A DNA stretch of 64,000 nucleotides from Pseudomonas sp. Irchel s3h17 (GTDB taxonomy: Bacteria > Pseudomonadota > Gammaproteobacteria > Pseudomonadales > Pseudomonadaceae): positions 1 to 64,000 of the forward strand of contig NZ_FYDL01000010.1 of assembly GCF_900187505.1 (NCBI RefSeq). The letters are read 5' to 3'. Made by a program: the position numbers and the translations under genes. Positions 45,305-53,683 of the stretch are shown here, one piece after another (the stretch's first letter is position 1; each line of letters begins with the position of its first letter). A model generated the notes under the pieces. It did not search any database. It was given only the letters and a program-made list of their open reading frames with translations, and was not told the DNA's origin.

Positions 45305-46429
45305 ATGACCCCGACAAATCGCAAAAAGCTGGTGGTTGCCCACTCGACCCGAGCCGAGGCGCCGCTTCACGAAGTCGAGACCAACCGTGCGCTGGCCCAA
45401 TGGCTGGCGCAGATTCTCGGCTGGCCGTACGGTGGCAGCTTTGACCCGGACCTGCATGGCGGACACGACCTCTACCTGCTGCCCAGCCAGACCCTGGTGG
45501 GCGCTGCCGAGGCCCGGCAACTGGGGGTCAAGGGACCGGAAGATCTGTGGGGTGGCTACGTTGACCATGCTTTCATCTGCACCAAGGCCATTGTTCACGG
45601 TTTATTGAACCGGGATGCGCTGGCGCCTGAAGGCTGGGTCGCACTGTTCCCCGAGCGGGTGCGCAAGGTGGTGCTCGAGGGCATCAGCGTGTTTTCGCTG
45701 GCGGATGCGCGGCTGGCGGCCGAGCAGTTGCTCGAGCACGGTCCGATCCGCCTGAAGCCGATTCATGCCTGCGCCGGACGTGGCCAGGAGGTGATCCGCA
45801 GTCTCGACTTTTTCAGAAGGATCCTCACCCGTCCCGATACCGACGCGTTGTTCGCCGCCGGCGTGGTGCTGGAACAGGAGCTGAAAAACGTCGTGACCCA
45901 CAGCGTCGGCCAGAGCTTCATCGGCGACAGGGTCCTGAGCTATTGCGGCCAGCAGCACCTGACCGAGGACGGGCAGGGCGAGAAGGTCTATGGCGGTTCG
46001 GACTTGCTGGTGGTGCAGGGCTACTACGACGACCTGCTCAAATTGCCGCTGGCCGATGACATACGCCTGGCAATCGAGCAGGCCCAGGTGTTCGACAGCG
46101 CGGCGGACGAGTCCTACCCCGGGTTCTATGCCTCGCGCCGCAACTACGATATTGCCCAGGGGCTGGATGCCAATGGCCAGAAGCGTAGCGGTGTCCTCGA
46201 GCAGTCCTGGCGCGTGGGCGGTGCCAGCAGCGCGGAGGTGGCGGCCTTGCAGAGCTTCGTCAACCACCCGGCGGTGGGCGCGGTCTGCGTGTCGGCGGTG
46301 GAAACCTACAGTGACCGCCCCTTGCCCGCAGGCGCCATCGAGGTCTATCGCGGCCCGGCAGCAAACAGTGAATGCCTGCTCAAGTACGTAACGGTCAAAC
46401 CCTATGACGGCCAAAAGCGAAACCATTGA
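45305..46429 (+). CDS. DUF3182 family protein with ATP-grasp-like motifs
   Basis: This 374-residue cytosolic protein fits the DUF3182 family, whose function I do not know. Several stretches look like an ATP-grasp enzyme: RLKPIHACAGRGQEV (149-163) resembles the lysine plus glycine-rich nucleotide loop, and FAAGVVLEQEL (183-193) resembles the adenine-contact strand. D282 followed by LEQSWRVGG (298-306) resembles the D...E-x-N-x-R metal-binding end. This is inference from motifs. The ATG at 45305 is chosen for AGGGGGA just upstream. The next gene overlaps it by 26 bases. Confidence 0.72.
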   Translation: MTPTNRKKLVVAHSTRAEAPLHEVETNRALAQWLAQILGWPYGGSFDPDLHGGHDLYLLPSQTLVGAAEARQLGVKGPEDLWGGYVDHAFICTKAIVHGLLNRDALAPEGWVALFPERVRKVVLEGISVFSLADARLAAEQLLEHGPIRLKPIHACAGRGQEVIRSLDFFRRILTRPDTDALFAAGVVLEQELKNVVTHSVGQSFIGDRVLSYCGQQHLTEDGQGEKVYGGSDLLVVQGYYDDLLKLPLADDIRLAIEQAQVFDSAADESYPGFYASRRNYDIAQGLDANGQKRSGVLEQSWRVGGASSAEVAALQSFVNHPAVGAVCVSAVETYSDRPLPAGAIEVYRGPAANSECLLKYVTVKPYDGQKRNH

Positions 46430-47162
46430 CATCGAGGTCGACGGCGAATGCATGAGCGCGACCTTCCTCACCCCCAAGTCCAGGGTGCCCGGCGTGTTGT
46501 TCGTGCATGGCTGGGGCGGTAGCCAGGAACGGGACCTGGAGCGGGCCAAGGGTATCGCCGGCCTTGGCTGCGTGTGCCTGACCTTCGACCTGCGCGGGCA
46601 CACCGGTGGCACGGGTATTCCCCTGTCCCGTGTCACCCGTGAAGACAACCTCAGGGATTTGCTGGCGGCCTATGACCGCTTGCTCGCACACCCGGCCATC
46701 GATACCTCGGCGGTGGCGGTGGTGGGGACCAGTTATGGCGGCTACCTGGCGGCCATCCTCAGCACGTTGCGGCCGGTACGCTGGCTGGCGTTGCGAGTCC
46801 CGGCGCTGTACCGCGACGAGCGGTGGGACGCCCCCAAGCGCGACCTCGATAAACAGGATCTGCTGGATTACCGCAGCCGACTGGTGCCCGCCGACAGCAA
46901 TCGTGCGTTGCATGCCTGCTCGCAATTTACCGGCGATGTGCTGCTGGTGGAGTCGCAAAGCGATGAGCATGTGCCTCACGCGACGTTGATGAGTTATCGC
47001 GCGGCGTTTCAGCACACCCACTCCATGACTCACCGGATCATCGATGGCGCCGATCACGCCCTGAGCGAGCCGGTGGCGCAACAAGCCTATACGTCGATCC
47101 TGGTTGGCTGGATCACTGAAATGGTGGTGGGTGAGCGCCTGAGCATCATTCAGTCGAGCTGA
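46404..47162 (+). CDS. Alpha/beta hydrolase coupled to DUF3182
   Basis: This is a 252-residue serine hydrolase of the prolyl-oligopeptidase/dienelactone-hydrolase type. HGWGGS (35-40) is the oxyanion region, S110 lies in GTSYGGY, and D187 and H218 are the likely acid and base. Overlap with the DUF3182 gene means tight co-expression, so it probably acts on the same compound or undoes the same modification. It ends 35 bases before the convergent ybhN-like gene. Confidence 0.82.
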   Translation: MTAKSETIDIEVDGECMSATFLTPKSRVPGVLFVHGWGGSQERDLERAKGIAGLGCVCLTFDLRGHTGGTGIPLSRVTREDNLRDLLAAYDRLLAHPAIDTSAVAVVGTSYGGYLAAILSTLRPVRWLALRVPALYRDERWDAPKRDLDKQDLLDYRSRLVPADSNRALHACSQFTGDVLLVESQSDEHVPHATLMSYRAAFQHTHSMTHRIIDGADHALSEPVAQQAYTSILVGWITEMVVGERLSIIQSS

Positions 47163-47197
47163 AGGCTGCACTGTTGGCAGCCAGGAGGCGATCAGGC

Positions 47198-48169
47198 TCA
47201 ATCAGGTCTTTTCTCGATGCGCAGCGCCTTGGCCCGGGCTTCGATCAGCAAGTACATGGCCACGGTGATCAGCAGCGGCAGGAGGAAATAGATCGCCCGA
47301 TAGGCAATCAGCCCGGCAATCAGGCTGCCGCGCGAGGCCTGGTGTTGCAGCAGCGCGACGAACACCGCCTCAAGCACGCCGAGCCCGGCAGGAATGTGGG
47401 TGATGACCCCGGCGATGGCGCTGATCAGCAAGACCCCGAGTACCAGCGGGTAATCGAGCTTGCCGGGCAACAGGGTGAAGATTACTGCCGCCATCAACGA
47501 CCAGTTCAGCGCACCCAATGCCAGTTGCAGTAATGCCATGCGCGCAGAGGGCAGGTTGATTTCCACACCGCGAACCACCCACCCGCGACGCCCGGAAAAC
47601 CGGCAAGCTGCCAGATACCCCGTACTCACCAACAGCAACAGGACTCCTACGCCTTGCAGCGCGGCGCTGCTGAGTGTCCAGCCCGGCGGCATGCGCACCA
47701 GGCCGCTGCTGAAGATCGCACCGGCCACGACCATGTAGCCAAGCCAGTTGGTGGTCAGGCTCAGCCCCAGGATCCTGGCGATATTGCCCTTGCTCACGCC
47801 CAACCGCGAATACAAGCGATAGCGCATGGCGATGCCCCCGACCCAGGCGCTGAGGTTGAGGTTGAAGGCGTAGCTGATGACGCCCACGGGCAGGACTTGC
47901 CGCCAGCTCAGGCGTTGGTGCGTGTAGGTGCGGCCGATCAGGTCGTAGCAGGCGTAGGTCAGGAAGCTCAGCACAGTGAACATCGAGGCGATGATCAGCG
48001 TGCGCACTTTGAACGCGGCCAGGGTGTCGAACACTTCGTTCCAGTCGATGCGTTGGGCGAGCAGTGTGAACAGCACGATCAGCAGTAAAAAGAACAGCGC
48101 GGTGAGGGGCTTCTTCACGCGATGCCAGCGCGAGTGCCACTGTCCGGCATGGGACTCAAGGCGGTTCAT
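47198..48169 (-). CDS. ybhN: YbhN-like membrane protein (UPF0104 / flippase-like)
   Basis: This is a roughly 323-residue protein with about eight membrane segments of the lysylphosphatidylglycerol synthase transmembrane family (PF03706 type), without the catalytic synthase domain. RYRLYSRLGVSKGNIARIL and ITHIPAGLGVLEAVFVALL are family-like. E. coli ybhN lies in the same order after clsB and ybhP. Lipid transport across the membrane is possible but unproven. The ATG at 48169 has GGTGAG upstream; an in-frame ATG at 48184 would add five residues. It overlaps clsB. Confidence 0.85.
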   Translation of the reverse strand: MNRLESHAGQWHSRWHRVKKPLTALFFLLLIVLFTLLAQRIDWNEVFDTLAAFKVRTLIIASMFTVLSFLTYACYDLIGRTYTHQRLSWRQVLPVGVISYAFNLNLSAWVGGIAMRYRLYSRLGVSKGNIARILGLSLTTNWLGYMVVAGAIFSSGLVRMPPGWTLSSAALQGVGVLLLLVSTGYLAACRFSGRRGWVVRGVEINLPSARMALLQLALGALNWSLMAAVIFTLLPGKLDYPLVLGVLLISAIAGVITHIPAGLGVLEAVFVALLQHQASRGSLIAGLIAYRAIYFLLPLLITVAMYLLIEARAKALRIEKRPD

Positions 48170-49463
48170 GGGGCTCACCGGCATGTCGGGTGGGCGCTGT
48201 GAATGGCTGCAGGCGGGCTTTGTGCGCCGGTAGCCAGCCGGCCCAGGCAGGAAAATGGCGCAGGCAGTGAAAGACCAGGAAGCCGATGGTCATGCGCCAC
48301 AGCAGCCCTCGGGGTGACGGGTTGACGGGCATGACGGTGCAATGCTCGTGGCTCAGTTGATCCAGGCGCTCGAACAGTTCGCGATTGAACGCCCGGTCGC
48401 GAATCAGCACGTTGGCTTCAAGGTTCAGCGACAGGCTCAAGGGGTCGAGGTTGCTGGAGCCGACGGTGCTCCAGTCTTCGTCCACCAGGGCCACTTTGCC
48501 GTGCAGCGGGCGGTCGCAGTATTCGTAGATCACCACCCCGGATTTTTGCAGGTAATCATAGGTCAGGCGCGCCGCGAGCTTGGCCACCCGCATGTCTGGC
48601 TGGCCTTGCAGGATCAGGCGCACCTCGACGCCACGGCGGGCGGCGTTGCGAATCTCGCGCAGCAGGTGGTAGCCCGGAAAGAAGTAGGCGTTGGCGATCA
48701 GCACACGGCGCTGGGCACTGCGCAGCGCCTGCAAGTACACGTCCTCGATGTCGCGCGGGTGGTCGCGGTTATCGCGGTAAACCAATCGCACCTGACCGCC
48801 GTGATCGTTGAGCGCCAGCTCCATACGCTGGCGCTTGCGCCGCCGCCAGCCATAGCGGGCCCTGGCACGGCGCCCGTTCTGCACCAGCACAAAGTGATGG
48901 ATATCCACCACCGCCGGGCCTTCGATCAGGACGGCGTAATCCTGCTTGGCTTCGGGGCCGAAGTCGGCCAAGTGATCGGCACTGAAGTTGATCCCACCGA
49001 TAAACGCGATGGCGCCGTCCACCACCACGATCTTGCGGTGCAGGCGGCGGAACCAATTGGTGCGAATGCCCAGGCGTCGTGGCGCAGGGTCGAACAGTTG
49101 CAATTGAACCCCGGCATCGCACATCGCCAGCAGGAATTCACTGGCCACTTCACCGCAGCCAAAGCCGTCCAGGCTGACGGTGACCCGCACGCCCCGCTGC
49201 GCGGCCTCGATCAGGATCTGCTGCAATTCGTTGCCGACCTTGTCCTCGAACAGGATGAAGGTCTCCAGCAGGATTTCGTTGGTGGCCTGACGCAACGCCT
49301 CGAACACCTTGGGGAAATAGGCCTCGCCGTTCTCCAGCAACTCGACACGGTTATTGCCGTGCCAGCCATAGTCGAGGTCGCTCAGCGCGCGGTCGCTGTT
49401 GGCCGGGCCCGGTGTCTCGGTGGTGGGCCTGAGGCCTGTTTTTTCCAGGGGCGCGCTGCTCAT
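48156..49463 (-). CDS. clsB: Cardiolipin synthase B (phospholipase D superfamily)
   Basis: This 435-residue protein has two HxKxxxxD motifs: H142-K144-D149 (HRKIVVVDG) and H321-K323-D328 (HGKVALVDE). Unlike ClsA it lacks N-terminal membrane segments, as does E. coli ClsB (YbhO). It should make cardiolipin or a related phospholipid by transphosphatidylation. The ATG at 49463 overlaps the end of the ybhP-like gene (ATGA), which shows coupling. Confidence 0.9.
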   Translation of the reverse strand: MSSAPLEKTGLRPTTETPGPANSDRALSDLDYGWHGNNRVELLENGEAYFPKVFEALRQATNEILLETFILFEDKVGNELQQILIEAAQRGVRVTVSLDGFGCGEVASEFLLAMCDAGVQLQLFDPAPRRLGIRTNWFRRLHRKIVVVDGAIAFIGGINFSADHLADFGPEAKQDYAVLIEGPAVVDIHHFVLVQNGRRARARYGWRRRKRQRMELALNDHGGQVRLVYRDNRDHPRDIEDVYLQALRSAQRRVLIANAYFFPGYHLLREIRNAARRGVEVRLILQGQPDMRVAKLAARLTYDYLQKSGVVIYEYCDRPLHGKVALVDEDWSTVGSSNLDPLSLSLNLEANVLIRDRAFNRELFERLDQLSHEHCTVMPVNPSPRGLLWRMTIGFLVFHCLRHFPAWAGWLPAHKARLQPFTAPTRHAGEPHEPP

Positions 49464-50269
49464 GGCTCGATCTCCACCGACAACGGGACGTGATCGGAAA
49501 GGTGTGACCACGGGCGCGCGGCCAGCACCTGCGGGCGGTGGGCCTTGAGGTTGCGCACATAGATGCGGTCCAGGCGCAGCATTGGCAGCCGTGCGGGAAA
49601 GCTACGTGCCGGTTTGCCGTGGTGTTCGGCAAACACTTCGCGCAGTCCCCAAGGTGTGAGCAGGGTGTCGGCGCGCTGGCGCCAATCGTTGAAGTCGCCG
49701 GCGACAATCACTTTCGCCTCCGCCGGCAAGCCGTCCAGACGCTGGATCAGCAGTGCGAGCTGTTGAGTCCGATGGCTTTCACGCAGGCCCAGGTGCACAC
49801 AGATGGCATGCACGTACTGGCTGTCGGGCAGGCACAGCACGCAATGCAGCAGGCCTCGGCCCTCGTGGCCACTGATGGAGATGTCGAGGTTGTCATGGCC
49901 AATGATCTGGAATTTCGACAGCAGGGCGTTGCCGTGGTCACCCTCTGGATACACCGCGTTACGCCCGTAGGCAAACTGCGGCCACAGGCTGTCGGCCAGG
50001 AACTCGTACTGGGGCATGCTCGGCCAGCGGCTGTAGCGCCGGGAGTGGGGCTCGTGGGTGCCATGGACCTCCTGCAAAAACACCACGTCGGCGGACACGC
50101 TGTGCACCGCGTCGCGCAGTTCAGGCAGGATGAAGCGCCGGTTCAGCGCGGCGAAGCCCTTGTGGGTATTGACCGTCAACACGGTGAAGCGGCGCACGCT
50201 GGCGGGGCGTTCGATCAGTCCGTCCGGTTGACACGCGTGCTCACCGTTGCCACTGTCAAACGCCGCCAT
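49460..50269 (-). CDS. ybhP: YbhP-like endonuclease/exonuclease/phosphatase family protein
   Basis: This 269-residue protein of the EEP superfamily has N34 (LTVNTHKG), E67 (FLQEVHG), VAGDFNDW and the C-terminal SDHVPL, the usual metal and catalytic residues. In E. coli ybhP is upstream of clsB and ybhN. A phosphodiesterase acting on lipid headgroups is plausible but not shown. GGGAGG precedes the ATG at 50269. It is the first gene of the three-gene operon. Confidence 0.85.
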   Translation of the reverse strand: MAAFDSGNGEHACQPDGLIERPASVRRFTVLTVNTHKGFAALNRRFILPELRDAVHSVSADVVFLQEVHGTHEPHSRRYSRWPSMPQYEFLADSLWPQFAYGRNAVYPEGDHGNALLSKFQIIGHDNLDISISGHEGRGLLHCVLCLPDSQYVHAICVHLGLRESHRTQQLALLIQRLDGLPAEAKVIVAGDFNDWRQRADTLLTPWGLREVFAEHHGKPARSFPARLPMLRLDRIYVRNLKAHRPQVLAARPWSHLSDHVPLSVEIEP

Positions 50270-50421
50270 GTGTCCTCCCGCCGAATAGCCTTCGAGCCGC
50301 CCCTGTTTGTGGATGACCGCCGGGCGATCAAGAAAGTTTCGATGGGGCTACGGACGGTATCGGGGGGCGGGAAATGTGCGGGTGTCAGAGCGCCGATGGG
50401 CATCTACGCTTGTAGCGACCG

Positions 50422-50501
50422 CTCAAGGCTGCGATCTTCTGTGTCCATCACCCCTCGTCAATAGGAGCGCCGCGTTTTGGCTCATCTCAAGGCTGCGATC
50501 T
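50422..50501 (+). repeat. 16-bp direct repeat spanning the start of the mechanosensitive channel gene
   Basis: CTCAAGGCTGCGATCT occurs at 50422-50437 and again at 50486-50501. The first copy is intergenic. The second encodes part of the signal peptide of the channel gene. Similar AAGGCTGCGATCT strings are common in intergenic repeats of Pseudomonas, so one copy may derive from such a repeat. Confidence 0.7.
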
Positions 50502-52615
50502 GGCTCGCGTTACTGCTGTGCATCGGCAGCCCCCAATGGTCGGAGGCGGCACTGCCCGGGCTGGCGGCTGTGAAGGGGACCGCGACAACCGCGGCACCCG
50601 AACCGATCGTGCAGGGCGGCCTGCTTGGGGCAATCAGCAACAGCATCGATGACGTGCAGGAAAAGCTCGATCTCAACGAGCATCTGGTCGAAGCCTGGCG
50701 TGAGCGGGCGGACCGGGCGGTCGATGAAGTGGATCAACTGGTCAATGAGCCGTCGCCTCGTTCGAACTGGCGCGTGGTCGGCGACTTCGTGTTGTTGACC
50801 TGTGTGTGGATCGGTCTTTTTGTGCTGCTGCGGCTGCTGGGGGGCATGCTGGCTAGGCGCCTTGCAACGTCACGCATGTTGCGTGCCCGCGAACGCGGCC
50901 GGGCGTTGCTCGACTACTTGCTGGGCTACACCTTGCCGGCCGCGGTCAGCCTGCCCGTGACGCTCTACATCAGCCTGCTTCTGCAAGCCTCGGCCGGTCG
51001 GGCGCTGGCGCTGTGCCTGGCCTACGCCACCAGTGCCGGCCTGTTCGCGGCTTCGCTGCTGTTGTCGCTGGTGGTGCTGTTCAATGTCGGGCACAAACGT
51101 TGTGCGGTGCGCATCGTTCGCCAGCACTGCCCAAGACCGTTGTTCCTGATGGGGTTCCTGGTTGCCCTCAGCGACGCCTTGACCAGCCCGCAGATCGCCC
51201 ATCGCCTGGGCGACAACCTCACCAGCAGTATCGCGGTGTTTACCGGGGTGACGGCTTCGATCATTTTCGGTCTGCTGGTGATTCGCCTGCGCCGGCCGGT
51301 CGGCCAGATGATCCGGATTCTGCCACTGGCCCAGCGGACCAGTCAGCCGGCATTACGCGAGACGCTGCGGGTCTTTTCCGGCGTCTGGTACTGGCCGATT
51401 CTGTTGATGGTGCTGGTCTCGGTGATCAACCTGATCGGCATTGGCGACGACAACCAGAAGGTGCTGCGTTGTGCGTTGTTCACCACCATCCTGCTGATTG
51501 CCACCGTGTTCATCAGCACCATGCTGCAACATATGTTCAAGTCCTCCGGTGCGCTGGCGGCGCAGCGCAGCAGTGCCTATAAAGAGCGTTTCCTCACCCT
51601 GTCCCACGCCTTGCTGCGGATCCTCATGGCGATTGCCTTCATCGACATCCTGGGGCGGATCTGGGGCGTGTCGCTGTTCGAGTTCGCGGTCAGCAATGCC
51701 GTTGGCCGGGCGATCAGCGATTCCCTGAGCCGCATCGGCCTGATCTTCCTGATCACCTGGCTGGTCTGGGTAGTGCTGGACACGGCCATCCATGAAGCGC
51801 TCAAGCCCCCGGTCAACAAGCGCAATGCGCGCCAGCCGAGCACTCGGATCAAAACCATCCTGCCGCTGCTGCGCAATGCGATCAAAATCATCCTGGTGGT
51901 GATCTGCGCGATCACCACCATGGCCAATCTGGGGATCAACGTCGCTCCCTTCCTGGCCGGTGCCGGGGTGGTGGGGTTGGCGATCGGTTTCGGTTCGCAG
52001 CAATTGGTGCAGGACGTGATCACCGGGTTGTTCATCATCGTCGAAGACACCCTGTCGATCGGCGATTGGGTGGTGCTCGACTCCGGCCATGCCGGCACGG
52101 TGGAAGGGCTGACCATCCGCACCCTGCGTCTGCGTGATGGCAAGGGGTTCGTGCACTCGGTGCCTTTCGGGCAGATCAAGGCCGTCACCAATCAGTCGCG
52201 ACAATTCGCCTTTGCGTATTTCTCGGTGCAATTCACCTATGACACCGACGTCGACAAGGCCATCTTGTTGATCCGCGAGGCGGGCCGCTCGATCAGCGAG
52301 GACCCGTTCCTCAAGTACAACCTGCAGGGGCCGCTGGAGGTCTTCGGTGTCGACAAAATGGACCTCAACGGCATGGTCCTGACGGCGCAGTTCCGAACGG
52401 TGTCGGGCGGGCAGTATGCGGTGAACAGGGCGTTCAACCTGCGCTTGAAAAAGCTTGTGGATAACAGCCCCTGGGTGCATTTCGCGCAAACCTATCCACA
52501 GCAGGTGTTGTTGCATGAGCGGCACCTGGACAAACCCGAGGACAAGCATGACGAACACGCTGGTGCCAAGGACAGTCCGGGGGTGGTGCTGCCCCAGCCG
52601 ACACGCAACCCATGA
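50477..52615 (+). CDS. MscS-family mechanosensitive channel, YbiO-like
   Basis: This is a 712-residue inner-membrane channel for osmotic protection. It has a cleavable-type signal peptide (to about residue 24), a periplasmic segment, about eleven membrane segments, and the MscS core near the C-terminus. TM3 reads NVAPFLAGAGVVGLAIGFGSQ, then DVITGLFIIVEDTLSIGDWV and the beta domain. The same features are found in E. coli YbiO (741 residues). The start is a TTG at 50477 with TAGGAGC upstream. It is divergent from the ybhP-clsB-ybhN operon. Confidence 0.88.
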   Translation: MAHLKAAIWLALLLCIGSPQWSEAALPGLAAVKGTATTAAPEPIVQGGLLGAISNSIDDVQEKLDLNEHLVEAWRERADRAVDEVDQLVNEPSPRSNWRVVGDFVLLTCVWIGLFVLLRLLGGMLARRLATSRMLRARERGRALLDYLLGYTLPAAVSLPVTLYISLLLQASAGRALALCLAYATSAGLFAASLLLSLVVLFNVGHKRCAVRIVRQHCPRPLFLMGFLVALSDALTSPQIAHRLGDNLTSSIAVFTGVTASIIFGLLVIRLRRPVGQMIRILPLAQRTSQPALRETLRVFSGVWYWPILLMVLVSVINLIGIGDDNQKVLRCALFTTILLIATVFISTMLQHMFKSSGALAAQRSSAYKERFLTLSHALLRILMAIAFIDILGRIWGVSLFEFAVSNAVGRAISDSLSRIGLIFLITWLVWVVLDTAIHEALKPPVNKRNARQPSTRIKTILPLLRNAIKIILVVICAITTMANLGINVAPFLAGAGVVGLAIGFGSQQLVQDVITGLFIIVEDTLSIGDWVVLDSGHAGTVEGLTIRTLRLRDGKGFVHSVPFGQIKAVTNQSRQFAFAYFSVQFTYDTDVDKAILLIREAGRSISEDPFLKYNLQGPLEVFGVDKMDLNGMVLTAQFRTVSGGQYAVNRAFNLRLKKLVDNSPWVHFAQTYPQQVLLHERHLDKPEDKHDEHAGAKDSPGVVLPQPTRNP

Positions 52616-52798
52616 CCCCCTTGCCACGACGCACTCATTGGCCAATGGGTGGGGGTGTAACCGGGCGATCTACACTTTACGGGTGACGGTTGCGCTTTAA
52701 ACCCGCAAAATGCAAGGATTCTGGCAATTCACAACGGCAACGCCCGTGGGTGCTGTCGACACAACCATCGTTCCAAACAGACTGGGCCTGCTGACTCT

Positions 52799-53683
52799 AT
52801 GCGAATGCGCCTTATGTTACTGGGTGGCGGAAATGCCCTTGGGCAGGCGCTGATTCGCCTCGGTGCGGAGGAAGACATCGGTTTCCTCGCGCCCCGTCCA
52901 CCCCAAGACGGCTGGGACGCCGCGAGCCTGACACAACTGCTCGACGACACGCGCCCGGACGCGCTGATCAACCTCGCCTACTACTTCGACTGGTTCCAGG
53001 CCGAAACCGTGGCCGAGGCGCGTCTGGCGGCGCAGGAAAGAGCGGTCGAACGGCTGGCCGAACTGTGCCAGCACCACAATATCGTGTTGCTACAGCCTTC
53101 CAGCTATCGAGTATTCGATGGCTCGCGGGCAACGGCCTACAGCGAGAAAGACGAGCCCGTCCCCTTGGGCCTGCGTGGCCAGGCCTTGTGGCGTATCGAG
53201 CAAAGTGTGCGCGCCACCTGCCCGCAACACGTGATGTTACGTTTTGGCTGGTTGCTCGATGACAGTCTCGACGGCTCCCTTGGGCGTTTCCTGGCGCGTG
53301 CCGAATTGACCGAAGAGTTGCTGTTGGCTGATGACCGGCGTGGCAACCCGACACCGGTGGATGACGCCGCGCGGGTGATCATTTCGGTGCTCAAGCAACT
53401 CGATTGCGCCGCGCCACTGTGGGGCACATACCACTACGCCGGGCATGAGGCGACCACGCCGTTGGCGCTGGGCCAGGCGATCCTCGCCGAAGCCCGCAAC
53501 CTGCACCCGCTGGCCATCGAGGCACCGACCGCCCAGGCTCATGCCGCGCGTTCGGATGCCGCCGAAGAACCGCAGCACGCGGTACTGGCCTGCAAGAAAA
53601 TTCTACACACCTTCGGGATCAAGCCTCGCGCCTGGCGCGCAGCCCTCCCGGCCTTACTGGATAGGTTTTATCGTCATGGCTGA
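52799..53683 (+). CDS. RmlD-like sugar-nucleotide reductase homologue with degenerate active site
   Basis: This 294-residue protein has the extended short-chain dehydrogenase fold. The dinucleotide loop GGGNALGQAL (9-18) and the strand QPSSYRVFDG (99-108), which aligns with the STDYVFDG of RmlD, are clear. The YxxxK motif is not: the expected tyrosine is L125 and the lysine A129 (in PVPLGLRGQAL). It is probably non-catalytic or uses another mechanism. It overlaps the following epimerase gene by eight bases, so the two may act together. Alternative ATGs lie at 52805 and 52814. Confidence 0.8.
   Translation: MRMRLMLLGGGNALGQALIRLGAEEDIGFLAPRPPQDGWDAASLTQLLDDTRPDALINLAYYFDWFQAETVAEARLAAQERAVERLAELCQHHNIVLLQPSSYRVFDGSRATAYSEKDEPVPLGLRGQALWRIEQSVRATCPQHVMLRFGWLLDDSLDGSLGRFLARAELTEELLLADDRRGNPTPVDDAARVIISVLKQLDCAAPLWGTYHYAGHEATTPLALGQAILAEARNLHPLAIEAPTAQAHAARSDAAEEPQHAVLACKKILHTFGIKPRAWRAALPALLDRFYRHG

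Noticed and set aside
47370..48140. Long open frame of 256 codons on the minus strand overlapping the ybhN-like gene in another frame.
   Set aside because: Arginine- and histidine-rich composition is typical of a frame shadow in GC-rich DNA, and the overlapping frame encodes a clear membrane protein.
52630..52660. Possible terminator after the mechanosensitive channel gene (CACTCATTGG next to CCAATGGGTG).
   Set aside because: The arms abut with no loop and no U run follows, so a stable intrinsic terminator is unlikely.
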